Positions 15,762-22,465 of a stretch of DNA of 44,823 bases are shown in pieces; the first letter of the stretch is position 1, and every line of letters starts with the position of its first letter. The stretch comes from a virus. A model generated the notes under the pieces. The model ran no database searches. It was not told the origin of the DNA and saw only the letters and a list, made by a program, of their open reading frames with translations. The position numbers and the translations under genes are program-made. The stretch covers positions 1 through 44,823 of IMG/VR virus record IMGVR_UViG_3300042888_000786. One strand, 5' to 3'.

Positions 15762-15858
15762 TGGTCAATCGACCTCCGAACCCCCTCGTCAGTCAACCGC
15801 AGTTTCAACGTGCGGTTCGTTACGAAACTAAAGGATACCTGCCATCTCCGAACTGGCA
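15762..15858 (-). ncRNA. Candidate structured RNA element in a 172-bp gene gap
   Basis: Four local hairpins stand in a row: GGTC/GACC (15763-15774), AACCGCA/TGCGGTT (15795-15817, 9-base loop), TTCGT/ACGAA (15816-15826) and TGCCA/TGGCA (15840-15858). They fill most of the gap between the 154-aa gene stop and the 69-aa gene start. No ORF or tRNA fits. It may be a structured leader, a processing site or a small RNA; this is inferred from dyads only. Confidence 0.4.
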
Positions 15859-15872
15859 AGTAAAATTAAGGA

Positions 15873-16337
15873 TTAATTTGTCGGATTCGTCGTGCTGATG
15901 TAGCGAAGAATATGCTGAAGGACAAACATACGATATGTCATATTGTTCGGGATGTTATCAGCATACGGATTGGCTTGAATCATCAGATTGTCGACTTCAT
16001 CAGACTTGAGATGGCGAAGTTCCTTCAACTTAAGGTAAGCCTTACGTTGCTTTTCATAAGCCATAACGAGTTTCGAGCGAGACACAGAAACAGTGTCCGG
16101 CTCGGTTCCTGGGATTGCAGTAAGGAACATGGACTTATTAATCTTGGGTTCCTTGCAGAACTCGAGATACGAAATCGTGATGGTCTTACCGAATTCCTTA
16201 GTTGTGATATTCAAGAAGTCCGCTTCGGACGTGAACAGAGAGTTGAAGCGAGATGCTTCACGGCTGTTGAGTCCCTTGACCTTTGCGAAAAGGAACATAG
16301 GGGACGACTTGATTTCCGGCGTTAGTTGCTTGCTCAT
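15873..16337 (-). CDS. Hypothetical 154-aa protein
   Basis: Start at ATG 16337 ('MSKQLTPEIKSSPMF'), one base after the stop of the preceding gene, the same TAA-T-ATG arrangement seen at 7922. The protein has a mixed N-terminal domain ('MFLFAKVKGLNSREASRF', 'EFGKTITISYLEF') and a Lys/Glu-rich helix ('SKLVMAYEKQRKAYLKLKEL'). I recognise no family. It probably shares a transcript with the genes at 16339-17626. Confidence 0.65.
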   Translation of the reverse strand: MSKQLTPEIKSSPMFLFAKVKGLNSREASRFNSLFTSEADFLNITTKEFGKTITISYLEFCKEPKINKSMFLTAIPGTEPDTVSVSRSKLVMAYEKQRKAYLKLKELRHLKSDEVDNLMIQANPYADNIPNNMTYRMFVLQHILRYISTTNPTN

Positions 16338-16338
16338 A

Positions 16339-16779
16339 TTAGTTTTTGTTTTTGTTGGTGGGAAGGGGCTTCTTCTTTGTTTTACCATTCTTGGAAGACT
16401 TGTCAACAGGGTTCTTTACGGAAACCTTGGCTTTCTTCTTAAGAGTCTGGGAGAGTTCTTCAAAGAGTTTCTTTTCAATTTCGTCGTCGATGATGCCTTC
16501 GTGACGAAGCATATCGCAACCTTGGTCATACAGTTTTCGGAACTGTTCAATATCCTTAGATAGAGAAAACACAGTCATGATACCATACTGCGGAAGACCG
16601 CATTTGAGTTCTTCGTCGTGAATCAGTCGCAGGATTTGCCAAGCGTTAAAGCGAGAAATCACACCTTGATTAATCGCATGAAGGATACCAATCGGTTCTT
16701 TCTCTACCAGAACATTGCTGGTAAATACGAACGGAGGAATACCCATGTCCGAATCTGTTTCTTCTTTGTTATTTGTCAT
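16339..16779 (-). CDS. Hypothetical 146-aa protein with basic tail
   Basis: N-terminal 110 residues appear folded ('GILHAINQGVISRFNAWQIL', 'IMTVFSLSKDIEQFRKLY'), followed by a Lys-rich tail of about 40 residues ('KKKAKVSVKNPVDKSSKNGK'). Basic tails of this kind often bind nucleic acid, but no family is recognised. Fourth gene of the leftward accessory block. Confidence 0.65.
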   Translation of the reverse strand: MTNNKEETDSDMGIPPFVFTSNVLVEKEPIGILHAINQGVISRFNAWQILRLIHDEELKCGLPQYGIMTVFSLSKDIEQFRKLYDQGCDMLRHEGIIDDEIEKKLFEELSQTLKKKAKVSVKNPVDKSSKNGKTKKKPLPTNKNKN

Positions 16780-16794
16780 ATGTGTTTGGGGAAA

Positions 16795-17157
16795 TTATTT
16801 GTTCTCGTGCTTGAAGAACTGTTCCATTACGGACTCAAGAGCGTGCTTAGTGTTCTGCATCATATTGAGAGTGTCAATGCTTTGTTTCGAGCAGTCGGAG
16901 AACTCTTGCTTCCAATGAGCGACAGTCTTGTTGAGGTTGATGTTCTCAACAGTAAGGTCGGTGATTACCTTTTGAGATGCCTTCCACAGCGATTCATGTG
17001 CGTCCAACTTGACCTTGGCATCCTTGAGTTCGGCATCGAGGCGGGCGACAACTCGCTCAGCCGCATCAAGCATCTTGATTGCGTTAGGTCCGGTAAGGGT
17101 TTCTTCCTTTTTCGGGAAGATAAACTGATTGAGTTCGTTACTGTTGTTTTGGGTCAT
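16795..17157 (-). CDS. Hypothetical 120-aa coiled-coil protein
   Basis: Almost all helical: residues 30-115 form a likely coiled coil ('MLDAAERVVARLDAELKDAK', 'DLTVENINLNKTVAHWKQEF'). The start overlaps the end of the HTH gene by 20 bases, so the two are translated together. A partner or oligomerisation protein for the HTH protein is possible but not shown. Confidence 0.65.
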   Translation of the reverse strand: MTQNNSNELNQFIFPKKEETLTGPNAIKMLDAAERVVARLDAELKDAKVKLDAHESLWKASQKVITDLTVENINLNKTVAHWKQEFSDCSKQSIDTLNMMQNTKHALESVMEQFFKHENK

Positions 17158-17626
17158 TTTCGTTGGTTAGGGTTGGTGTTGCATCTACCAACTTACTAAC
17201 CTTTGCTTCCGTGTCAATGTCGAAAGCACGATTAAGTTCGTCCTGCGTAATCTTCAGTCGAGTCTCGATACGAACAGTCGGAGCGTCAGCCAAGTCTCTA
17301 ACCTTGTCGATGGCGATAGCGATAGCCATAGGCAGTTGCCCGATAGGGATGCTTTCTACGTTCTCTGATAGTCTGGCCGCCCCCTTGGAAACAAAGTCAC
17401 CCAGAAGCCCTGCCACCTCTCGCTTCCACGAACCCAGTTCCAGTTTTCCGTCGCCTTCCATCTGTTGTCTTACGGAAACAATTGTTGACTTCCTGACGCT
17501 TACTATCTTTGCAGTCTCCTCACAACTCTTCCCATCCAGGATTAGTTTCTCTGCAATCTTTCTTACCGGAGCCGGAAGACTCTTGGTAGGGTCATTAAGT
17601 GATTCGTTATTTGCTTGATATTCCAT
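17138..17626 (-). CDS. HTH DNA-binding protein, candidate regulator or small terminase
   Basis: 162 aa from ATG 17626 ('MEYQANNES'); a TTG start at 17665 would overlap the divergent RusA gene. Residues about 22-60 form a helix-turn-helix of the TerS/Sigma-like type ('CEETAKIVSVRKSTIVSVRQQM'). Next comes a conserved-looking helix pair 'IPIGQLPMAIAIAIDKVRDLAD' with 'APTVRIE', a pattern often seen in phage small terminase-like proteins. It is the first gene of the leftward block and starts only 23 bp from the rightward operon, a good position for a divergent regulator. It is also a candidate for the missing small terminase. Confidence 0.65.
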   Translation of the reverse strand: MEYQANNESLNDPTKSLPAPVRKIAEKLILDGKSCEETAKIVSVRKSTIVSVRQQMEGDGKLELGSWKREVAGLLGDFVSKGAARLSENVESIPIGQLPMAIAIAIDKVRDLADAPTVRIETRLKITQDELNRAFDIDTEAKVSKLVDATPTLTNENDPKQQ

Positions 17627-17649
17627 GATGCTTGATTTAGTAGGATAAC

Positions 17650-18081
17650 ATGAGCGAAATAGCAATGGAAGTCAATATGATTCCCACGAAGGCCACACAC
17701 CAGTCTTCCTTGAGAATAATGAAAAGCAAATCTGGTCGGATGTTTGTTGGCAAGTTTGCGAAGAGCAGCATAAACTCCTGGATTCAAGAATTCGAGTTAA
17801 ACATTAAACGCTATCGTCCGGAGAATCCTTGGGATGGTCCGGTTCAAGTATTTATAGAATGGAGATTCCCATACAACAAGTCAACTCCGAAGAAGTATCT
17901 TCATCGAGACGAATGGAAGACAACTAGACCCGACTTGGATAACATGGAAAAGGTGATTTTGGACTCCCTTACCAGAACTGGGTTTATTGTTGATGATTCA
18001 ATTATATGCAGCAAGACAACTACTAAAAAGCACTCAAGCAACCCAGGAATCTCCATAAGATTAATCAAGATTCCCGCTTGA
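17650..18081 (+). CDS. RusA-family Holliday junction resolvase
   Basis: A 143-aa endonuclease that cuts four-way junctions during recombination and before packaging. The RusA signature is clear: 'TRPDLDNMEKVILDSL' with D95 and D97, and 'VDDSII' with D115-D116, followed by 'KTTTKKHSSNPGISI'. Length is near the family norm of about 120-140. The first gene of the rightward recombination operon; its start faces the HTH gene across 23 bp. An internal ATG at 17665 is an alternative start. Confidence 0.9.
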   Translation: MSEIAMEVNMIPTKATHQSSLRIMKSKSGRMFVGKFAKSSINSWIQEFELNIKRYRPENPWDGPVQVFIEWRFPYNKSTPKKYLHRDEWKTTRPDLDNMEKVILDSLTRTGFIVDDSIICSKTTTKKHSSNPGISIRLIKIPA

Positions 18082-18125
18082 CCCAGTGGGTTAAATATGG
18101 ATACTGCGTGCTCATCCCTACATAC

Positions 18126-18938
18126 ATGAGCACCCCTAACGGACAGTTAATCAACAATATCCATCAAGTAACCTATGACGGATGGACGGGCATCAACGCT
18201 TCTTCGTTGAAAAAGTTTATGGTCAGCCCTATGCACTACAAGGATTGGGTTGATAAGAAAGATAGCGAACCCACTAGCGATGCCTTCCGATTCGGCACGG
18301 CTTTCCATATGGCAGTCCTTGAACCAGACCGCTTCGCAAAGCACTTCATTCAAGCACCAGAAGTCGACCGACGCACGACTGTTGGTAAGGCTACTTGGGC
18401 AGAGTTCCAGAGTAAGTTGAATTTCTCCGGCGACAACTATCTAACCAAGTCTGAATACGACTCGCTTGCCAGTATGATTTTCTGCGTCAACGCCAACAAG
18501 TTCTGGAATGAAATCAAGTCTGACAAGGAAAGCGAGTATCGTGAAGCAGGCTTTGAATGTGAGTATCTCGGTGTCGAAATGAAGGGACGCATTGATTACT
18601 TCAATAAGGACAAGAACGTAATCATTGACTGGAAGACTATCAACGATACTCCCACCAAGCGAACTGTTAAGAACGAGATTTACTCTAAAGGTTATGACGT
18701 GCAGAACTTCATTTACCAGAAGGGTGTTGAAATCGTCACCGGCGTTAAGCCGAAGTTCTACTTTGCTTTCATCGAAAAGAAGGCTCCTCATTCTATCGCT
18801 TTCTACGAACTGCCGGAATGGCGAATGAATGAAGTGAAGGAAATGGTGGACGTCGAGTTGGTCCGAATGGAGAATGCAAAGAAAACCAATTTCTACGCTG
18901 GACTCCCCAGCGAGAATTGTCCTATGATGCTTGAATGA
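18126..18938 (+). CDS. RecE-like PD-(D/E)XK exonuclease
   Basis: 270 aa from ATG 18126 ('MSTPNGQLINN'); a TTG start at 18078 is less likely. Residues about 54-63 'AFRFGTAFHMAV' and 152-171 'MKGRIDYF...VIIDWKT' give the nuclease core, with D157, D168 and K170 as the metal-binding set. The 'YDVQNFIYQKG' helix (Q193, Y197) follows, as in phage exodeoxyribonuclease VIII-type enzymes. It should resect double-stranded ends to make single strands for the ERF protein at 20341. Its stop overlaps the initiator start in an ATGA. Confidence 0.88.
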   Translation: MSTPNGQLINNIHQVTYDGWTGINASSLKKFMVSPMHYKDWVDKKDSEPTSDAFRFGTAFHMAVLEPDRFAKHFIQAPEVDRRTTVGKATWAEFQSKLNFSGDNYLTKSEYDSLASMIFCVNANKFWNEIKSDKESEYREAGFECEYLGVEMKGRIDYFNKDKNVIIDWKTINDTPTKRTVKNEIYSKGYDVQNFIYQKGVEIVTGVKPKFYFAFIEKKAPHSIAFYELPEWRMNEVKEMVDVELVRMENAKKTNFYAGLPSENCPMMLE

Positions 18939-19621
18939 GCGACAAGCAACCAATGTTTTCAGGGGTATTCATTCCTCGTGAAGTCTTACTGGACGCAGAC
19001 ATTTCTGCGTCTGGTAAGATTATCTTTGCCGTAATCCAGTCTCTAGACAACGAGAAAGGGTGCTTTGCGAGTAATGCGTATATCGGCCATATGCTCGGAC
19101 TGTCGGAATCTTCAGTTCGTGCAAGCATCGGGGACTTAGTTAAGAAGAATTACATTAGCCGTGTGGTCAACGAATGTGGCCTACGCACCATTCGCACCTG
19201 TTCGACGGCTTCCTTCTTACCCCCCCAGCAGATTTCTAGCACCCCCCGCCAGATTTCTAGCACCCCCCCGCCAGAAAACAATCGCCCCCCCGCCGGAAAA
19301 CTGGCACCATATAGTAATAAAGATATTAATAAGGATATAAAGACACTGATGTTGCCCCCTCTGCCTCATTCTGATTCCTTCCACAAGGTCTGGGATGATT
19401 GGGTAGAGTATCGCAAGGAACGCAAGAAACCCCTCACTCCAACAACAATCAAACAACAACTCGAATTCCTCTCCAACCAAAACGAACATGACGCAACCCA
19501 ATCAATTATTCTCAGCATCCGCAACGGATGGCTTGGTATCTTCCCTCCTAGCGGGACTACCAGTAAACAAGCAAAGTATCAATCAAAGCCCCTCACAGCC
19601 GAAGACCATAATGCGTTCTAA
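18935..19621 (+). CDS. O-like replication initiator with internal origin
   Basis: A 228-aa protein with a winged-helix N-terminus (residues 1-85; 'NAYIGHMLGLSESSVRASIG' then 'LVKKNYISRV'), typical of phage replisome organisers. A Pro/Ser-rich linker at about 90-125, with repeated 'QISSTP', is encoded by the iteron array. A 'SNKDINKDIKT' stretch is encoded by the AT-rich tract. The C-terminal domain ('FHKVWDDWVEYRKERKKPLTPTT') probably binds the helicase loader. This architecture, origin inside the initiator gene, is that of lambda O. The next gene is a DnaC-like loader, as O is followed by P. It should bind the iterons and recruit the host helicase. Confidence 0.85.
   Translation: MSDKQPMFSGVFIPREVLLDADISASGKIIFAVIQSLDNEKGCFASNAYIGHMLGLSESSVRASIGDLVKKNYISRVVNECGLRTIRTCSTASFLPPQQISSTPRQISSTPPPENNRPPAGKLAPYSNKDINKDIKTLMLPPLPHSDSFHKVWDDWVEYRKERKKPLTPTTIKQQLEFLSNQNEHDATQSIILSIRNGWLGIFPPSGTTSKQAKYQSKPLTAEDHNAF
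19219..19345 (+). other. Predicted replication origin: four iterons plus AT-rich unwinding tract
   Basis: Iterons start at 19219, 19241, 19262 and 19284 (21-22 bp apart). Each has 6-7 Cs followed by a 14-bp core: AGCAGATTTCTAGC, GCCAGATTTCTAGC, GCCAGAAAACAATC and GCCGGAAAACTGGC. The last core abuts ACCATATAGTAATA and an AT-rich stretch to about 19345. Iterons then AT-rich DNA inside the initiator gene is the known lambda-type layout. A homologous inverted copy lies at 8886-8998. Confidence 0.85.
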
Positions 19622-20294
19622 CAAGTGTGAATGCGGTGGCAGTCGTATTCCTATGACTGACGGCTCCAAGATTATCTGGCCGGACTACTTCTGTTTCTTC
19701 TGCAAGGACAAGTATGATATCAGCCGTGACGCACGATATCGTGAACTCAACTGGGCGGTGGAACCCATCGGTATGCCAGTAGTGTTCCAAGAAACAGTCA
19801 TTGAACAGATTCCCTGCCCCAAGATGCGTGATATCGCATCCAACTGGAATTCCTGGGGTAATCGTTCCTTGTTACTTCACGGAACTACCCGACTTGGTAA
19901 GTCCCGAGCCGCATACGAAGTAGCACGTCGCTACTGGAAGTCTCAATACAAGAAGCAACAGTTCATCACGATGCGTAAGTTCGAACAGAACATCGAGGAA
20001 GGCTTCTCCAAGTTTAACCACAACCAACTGGTTTCCGGTATGATTAACATCCCATTCCTGTTCATTGACGACTTGGGCAAGGAAAAGATGACTGCCCGAA
20101 TCGCTTGCGACCTGTTTGCCGTCATTGACGAGCGAACCATCAATCACCGCCCGACCATCATTACGACTAACTTTACGTCCGCTGGACTGTTGAGCCGTTT
20201 CGATGATGTCGAACTTGGCAAAGCACTGATGGGTCGCTTTAAGGACTTCTTCGACCTTGTGGGGGCGACGAAGAAAGATGAAAATATCTCTTGA
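19611..20294 (+). CDS. DnaC-like AAA+ helicase loader with zinc-binding N-terminus
   Basis: 227 aa from ATG 19611, which overlaps the initiator's last codons by 11 bases; a start at 19488 would overlap by 134 and is unlikely. The N-terminus has CxC and CxxC (C6, C8, C28, C31), a probable zinc knuckle. The AAA+ core has Walker A 'GTTRLGKS' 91-98, Walker B 'FLFIDDLG' with D153-D154, and sensor I 'TIITTNF' (N187). It should load the host DnaB-type helicase at the origin bound by the initiator. The phage has no helicase or polymerase of its own in this window. Confidence 0.88.
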   Translation: MRSNKCECGGSRIPMTDGSKIIWPDYFCFFCKDKYDISRDARYRELNWAVEPIGMPVVFQETVIEQIPCPKMRDIASNWNSWGNRSLLLHGTTRLGKSRAAYEVARRYWKSQYKKQQFITMRKFEQNIEEGFSKFNHNQLVSGMINIPFLFIDDLGKEKMTARIACDLFAVIDERTINHRPTIITTNFTSAGLLSRFDDVELGKALMGRFKDFFDLVGATKKDENIS

Positions 20295-20340
20295 CCCAGC
20301 CAATAACTTAAGCATATATACCTACTCACCCATCCATAAC

Positions 20341-21102
20341 ATGACCCAAGATAATCCTACCAACGACTACTACGAACTTGCTCTGGCTGAACGCACCAAG
20401 CAACACGTGGCTTTGCAGAACGCTCTCGTTTCTGCTATCGCAGAGACTACCGACGTTCACGCAGACAGCAACAATCCGTTCCACAAGAGCAAGTATGCTT
20501 CCCTCAACGCCCACCTTGCGTTGATTAAGCCTATCTTCGCCAAGTATGGTCTGGCTATTGTCCAGTTCCCTATTGGTTCTGAAAACTCTGTCGGCATCAA
20601 TACTGTCATTATCCATAAGGATGGTGGTCGCTTTGAAGAGTCTGCCTACATTCCGTGTCCCGCTGGAATTGATGGTCAGAAGGCTGGCTCCATCTACTCC
20701 TATCTCCGTCGTTACGCTCTGGCTGCTGTTGCCGGTGTTGCTACTGAAGATGATGATGCCAACATTGTAAGTGTCACTAGTGCCCCTACCAAGTCTTACG
20801 CTTCGGCTCCTACTGCTGGTAAGTTCATTCCCAACCCGAAGGCTTCTACTGCCCCCACTGGTGAGGTTGACTTCTCCCTTCCTGTTCCGTTCGGCAAGGC
20901 AAAGGGCACGGCTCTGCAAGACCTCCCGCTTAATGACCTCAACTACTGGGCGAATACGTGGGAACCCAAGCCTTGGGAAAAGACCGGCAAGGTAGGAGCC
21001 AAGGACTTGTCGCTCAAGTCGTCTGCACAGGCTCTGTGGGCCATTAAGAATGGTGGCGGTGAAGCCGAGTCTGAACCCACCGAAGACGCTATTCCGTTCT
21101 AA
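20341..21102 (+). CDS. erf: ERF-family single-strand annealing protein with SSB-like tail
   Basis: 253 aa from ATG 20341 ('MTQDNPTNDYYEL'), after an SD-less leader. The ERF core is seen as 'YASLNAHLALIKPIFAKYGLA' and 'GSIYSYLRRYALAAVAGVAT'. It would anneal single strands made by the RecE-like nuclease. After a Ser/Ala/Pro linker comes a second small domain, 'VPFGKAKGTALQDLPLNDLNYW', which resembles the 'FGKYKG..L.DLP..YL.W' pattern of DUF3820 proteins. The chain ends EPTEDAIPF, very like the acidic DDIPF tip of bacterial SSB. No separate SSB gene is visible, so this protein may also recruit SSB partners. Confidence 0.87.
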   Translation: MTQDNPTNDYYELALAERTKQHVALQNALVSAIAETTDVHADSNNPFHKSKYASLNAHLALIKPIFAKYGLAIVQFPIGSENSVGINTVIIHKDGGRFEESAYIPCPAGIDGQKAGSIYSYLRRYALAAVAGVATEDDDANIVSVTSAPTKSYASAPTAGKFIPNPKASTAPTGEVDFSLPVPFGKAKGTALQDLPLNDLNYWANTWEPKPWEKTGKVGAKDLSLKSSAQALWAIKNGGGEAESEPTEDAIPF

Positions 21103-21116
21103 CGAATAATTGATAC

Positions 21117-21188
21117 AGCCCCGTAGTTCAACGGATAGAACACCCGCCTTCTAAGCGGGTTATCTTGGTTCGATTCCAAGCGGGGCTA
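21117..21188 (+). tRNA. tRNA-Arg (anticodon UCU)
   Basis: Acceptor AGCCCCG/CGGGGCT, D-arm GTTC/GAAC, anticodon stem CCCGC/GCGGG, loop CTTCTAA giving anticodon TCT, and T-arm CTTGG-TTCGATT-CCAAG. 72 nt, no encoded CCA. It lies in the rightward operon, away from the other three tRNAs, and reads AGA, a codon I see often in the late genes. Confidence 0.95.
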
Positions 21189-21207
21189 GTTTCAATACAC
21201 CAACACA

Positions 21208-21408
21208 ATGACTAAACGAAACTGCAAACACATTGAAAAGTTCAATCCTCGTGTATTTGGCCCATATATCACAGTATCCTACGCTGATGGTGATAATAAA
21301 GATTTCATTGGATATACCTGTGAGTATTGTCCTAAATGCGGTCAACGCATTCATCCTGACCTAACCAAACACGCTAAAGACTTCGACGATGAGCAAGAAA
21401 CCGAATAG
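21208..21408 (+). CDS. Small zinc-ribbon-like protein
   Basis: 66 aa starting 20 bases after tRNA-Arg (leader ACCAACACA). Cysteines and histidines are spaced like a small metal-binding fold: C6-x-H8, C39-x2-C42-x2-C45, and H50. 'CEYCPKCGQRIHPD' is the core. Role unknown; such proteins in phages often bind nucleic acid or host enzymes. Its last 20 bases overlap the next gene. Confidence 0.65.
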   Translation: MTKRNCKHIEKFNPRVFGPYITVSYADGDNKDFIGYTCEYCPKCGQRIHPDLTKHAKDFDDEQETE

Positions 21409-21580
21409 TTCTATCAAGGTTGCGGCTATGTCATTAAACATGACAGTCGAACAAGTTGAGCAAATGCTTGATGTCAATATGGCCCTGTCCGTATGTCAGC
21501 ATGAGAAGCGTCAGATAGCCGAAATGTATAAGAAACTCCTGGCCGAGCACGAAGAACTTTTGCTTAAACAATCTAAATAA
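21389..21580 (+). CDS. Hypothetical 63-aa helical protein
   Basis: Starts inside the end of the previous gene (20-base overlap). 'AAMSLNMTVEQVEQMLDVN' could be a short HTH-like turn, followed by a Lys/Glu coiled-coil helix to the end. No family recognised. Coding status rests on its place in the tightly packed operon and on the one-base gap to the next start. Confidence 0.55.
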   Translation: MSKKPNSSIKVAAMSLNMTVEQVEQMLDVNMALSVCQHEKRQIAEMYKKLLAEHEELLLKQSK

Positions 21581-21581
21581 C

Positions 21582-21848
21582 ATGAAGAACGAACAATCAA
21601 TAACTTCAAATCTCGCCGCCAACGTTCTTAGACTTGGAAACGAGGTCAGAGACTTGTCCAACGAGAACAAGCAGTTGAAGAAGGACAATGACGCATTAGC
21701 AAAGTTCTGCAAGGCCTTTGCGTTCATCATGCCGGAGCCTCACAAGGATATACAGGATTCATTGACACACACCGAACTGTATCGAATCCAGCACAAGATG
21801 GCTAAAGCACAGTGGCTCGAATGGTTTAACAGCAATCCTCAGAAATGA
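21582..21848 (+). CDS. Hypothetical 88-aa protein with N-terminal coiled coil
   Basis: Residues 10-45 are a probable coiled coil ('LGNEVRDLSNENKQLKKDND'), followed by 'KFCKAFAFIMPEPHKDIQD' and a Trp-rich end ('KAQWLEWFNSNPQK'). Its stop overlaps the methyltransferase-like gene start in an ATGA. No family recognised. Confidence 0.6.
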   Translation: MKNEQSITSNLAANVLRLGNEVRDLSNENKQLKKDNDALAKFCKAFAFIMPEPHKDIQDSLTHTELYRIQHKMAKAQWLEWFNSNPQK

Positions 21849-22465
21849 GAGTATTAGTCGCTTGCGAGTTTTCTGGGACTGTTCGTGATGCCTTCACGAA
21901 GCAGGGCCATTATGCAATGTCTTGCGACCTACTTCCGACTGAAAAGCCCGGAGAGCACTATACTGGAAGTGTCTTCGATATCATTGACAATGACTGGGAC
22001 TTGATGATATGCCATCCGCCTTGCACCTATCTTACCATTAGTGGTAATCGTTGGTTTAAGCCAGAATACAAGGACAGATATCCCGACCGCCCGCAGCAAC
22101 GCCTGGATGCTATCGCGTTTGCTACTAACCTTTTTAATGCGAAGATTGACAAGGTGTGCATGGAGAATCCGGCAGGAGTCCTTACGACTCAGTTTCGACC
22201 GCCCGACCAGTATGTTCAACCTTACCAGTTCGGAGAGCCTCACGCCAAACGAACTGGCCTATGGCTAAAGAATTTGCCTTTACTTGTTCCGACTAACCTA
22301 GTAAAACCTGAATACTATGTATATAAAGACGGCACAAAAGACCCGATGTGGCATTACCAATCATTCCGTTATAACAAAGAAGAACGTGCTAAAATGCGTT
22401 CTCGCACATTCCAAGGCATAGCCGACGCTATGGCCGACCAATGGGGCAAACAGATTTTACTATGA
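21845..22465 (+). CDS. Short C5-cytosine methyltransferase-like protein
   Basis: 206 aa with the Rossmann methyltransferase pattern of cytosine-C5 enzymes. Motif I is 'ACEFSGTVRDAF' (6-17), motif IV 'CHPPCTYLT' with C60 as the would-be nucleophile, and motif VI 'MENPAG' with E108. True C5 methyltransferases are usually over 300 aa and have a target-recognition domain; here that part is very short or missing. It may be a minimal DNA methyltransferase or a related enzyme acting on nucleotides. It overlaps the next gene by four bases. Confidence 0.65.
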   Translation: MRVLVACEFSGTVRDAFTKQGHYAMSCDLLPTEKPGEHYTGSVFDIIDNDWDLMICHPPCTYLTISGNRWFKPEYKDRYPDRPQQRLDAIAFATNLFNAKIDKVCMENPAGVLTTQFRPPDQYVQPYQFGEPHAKRTGLWLKNLPLLVPTNLVKPEYYVYKDGTKDPMWHYQSFRYNKEERAKMRSRTFQGIADAMADQWGKQILL

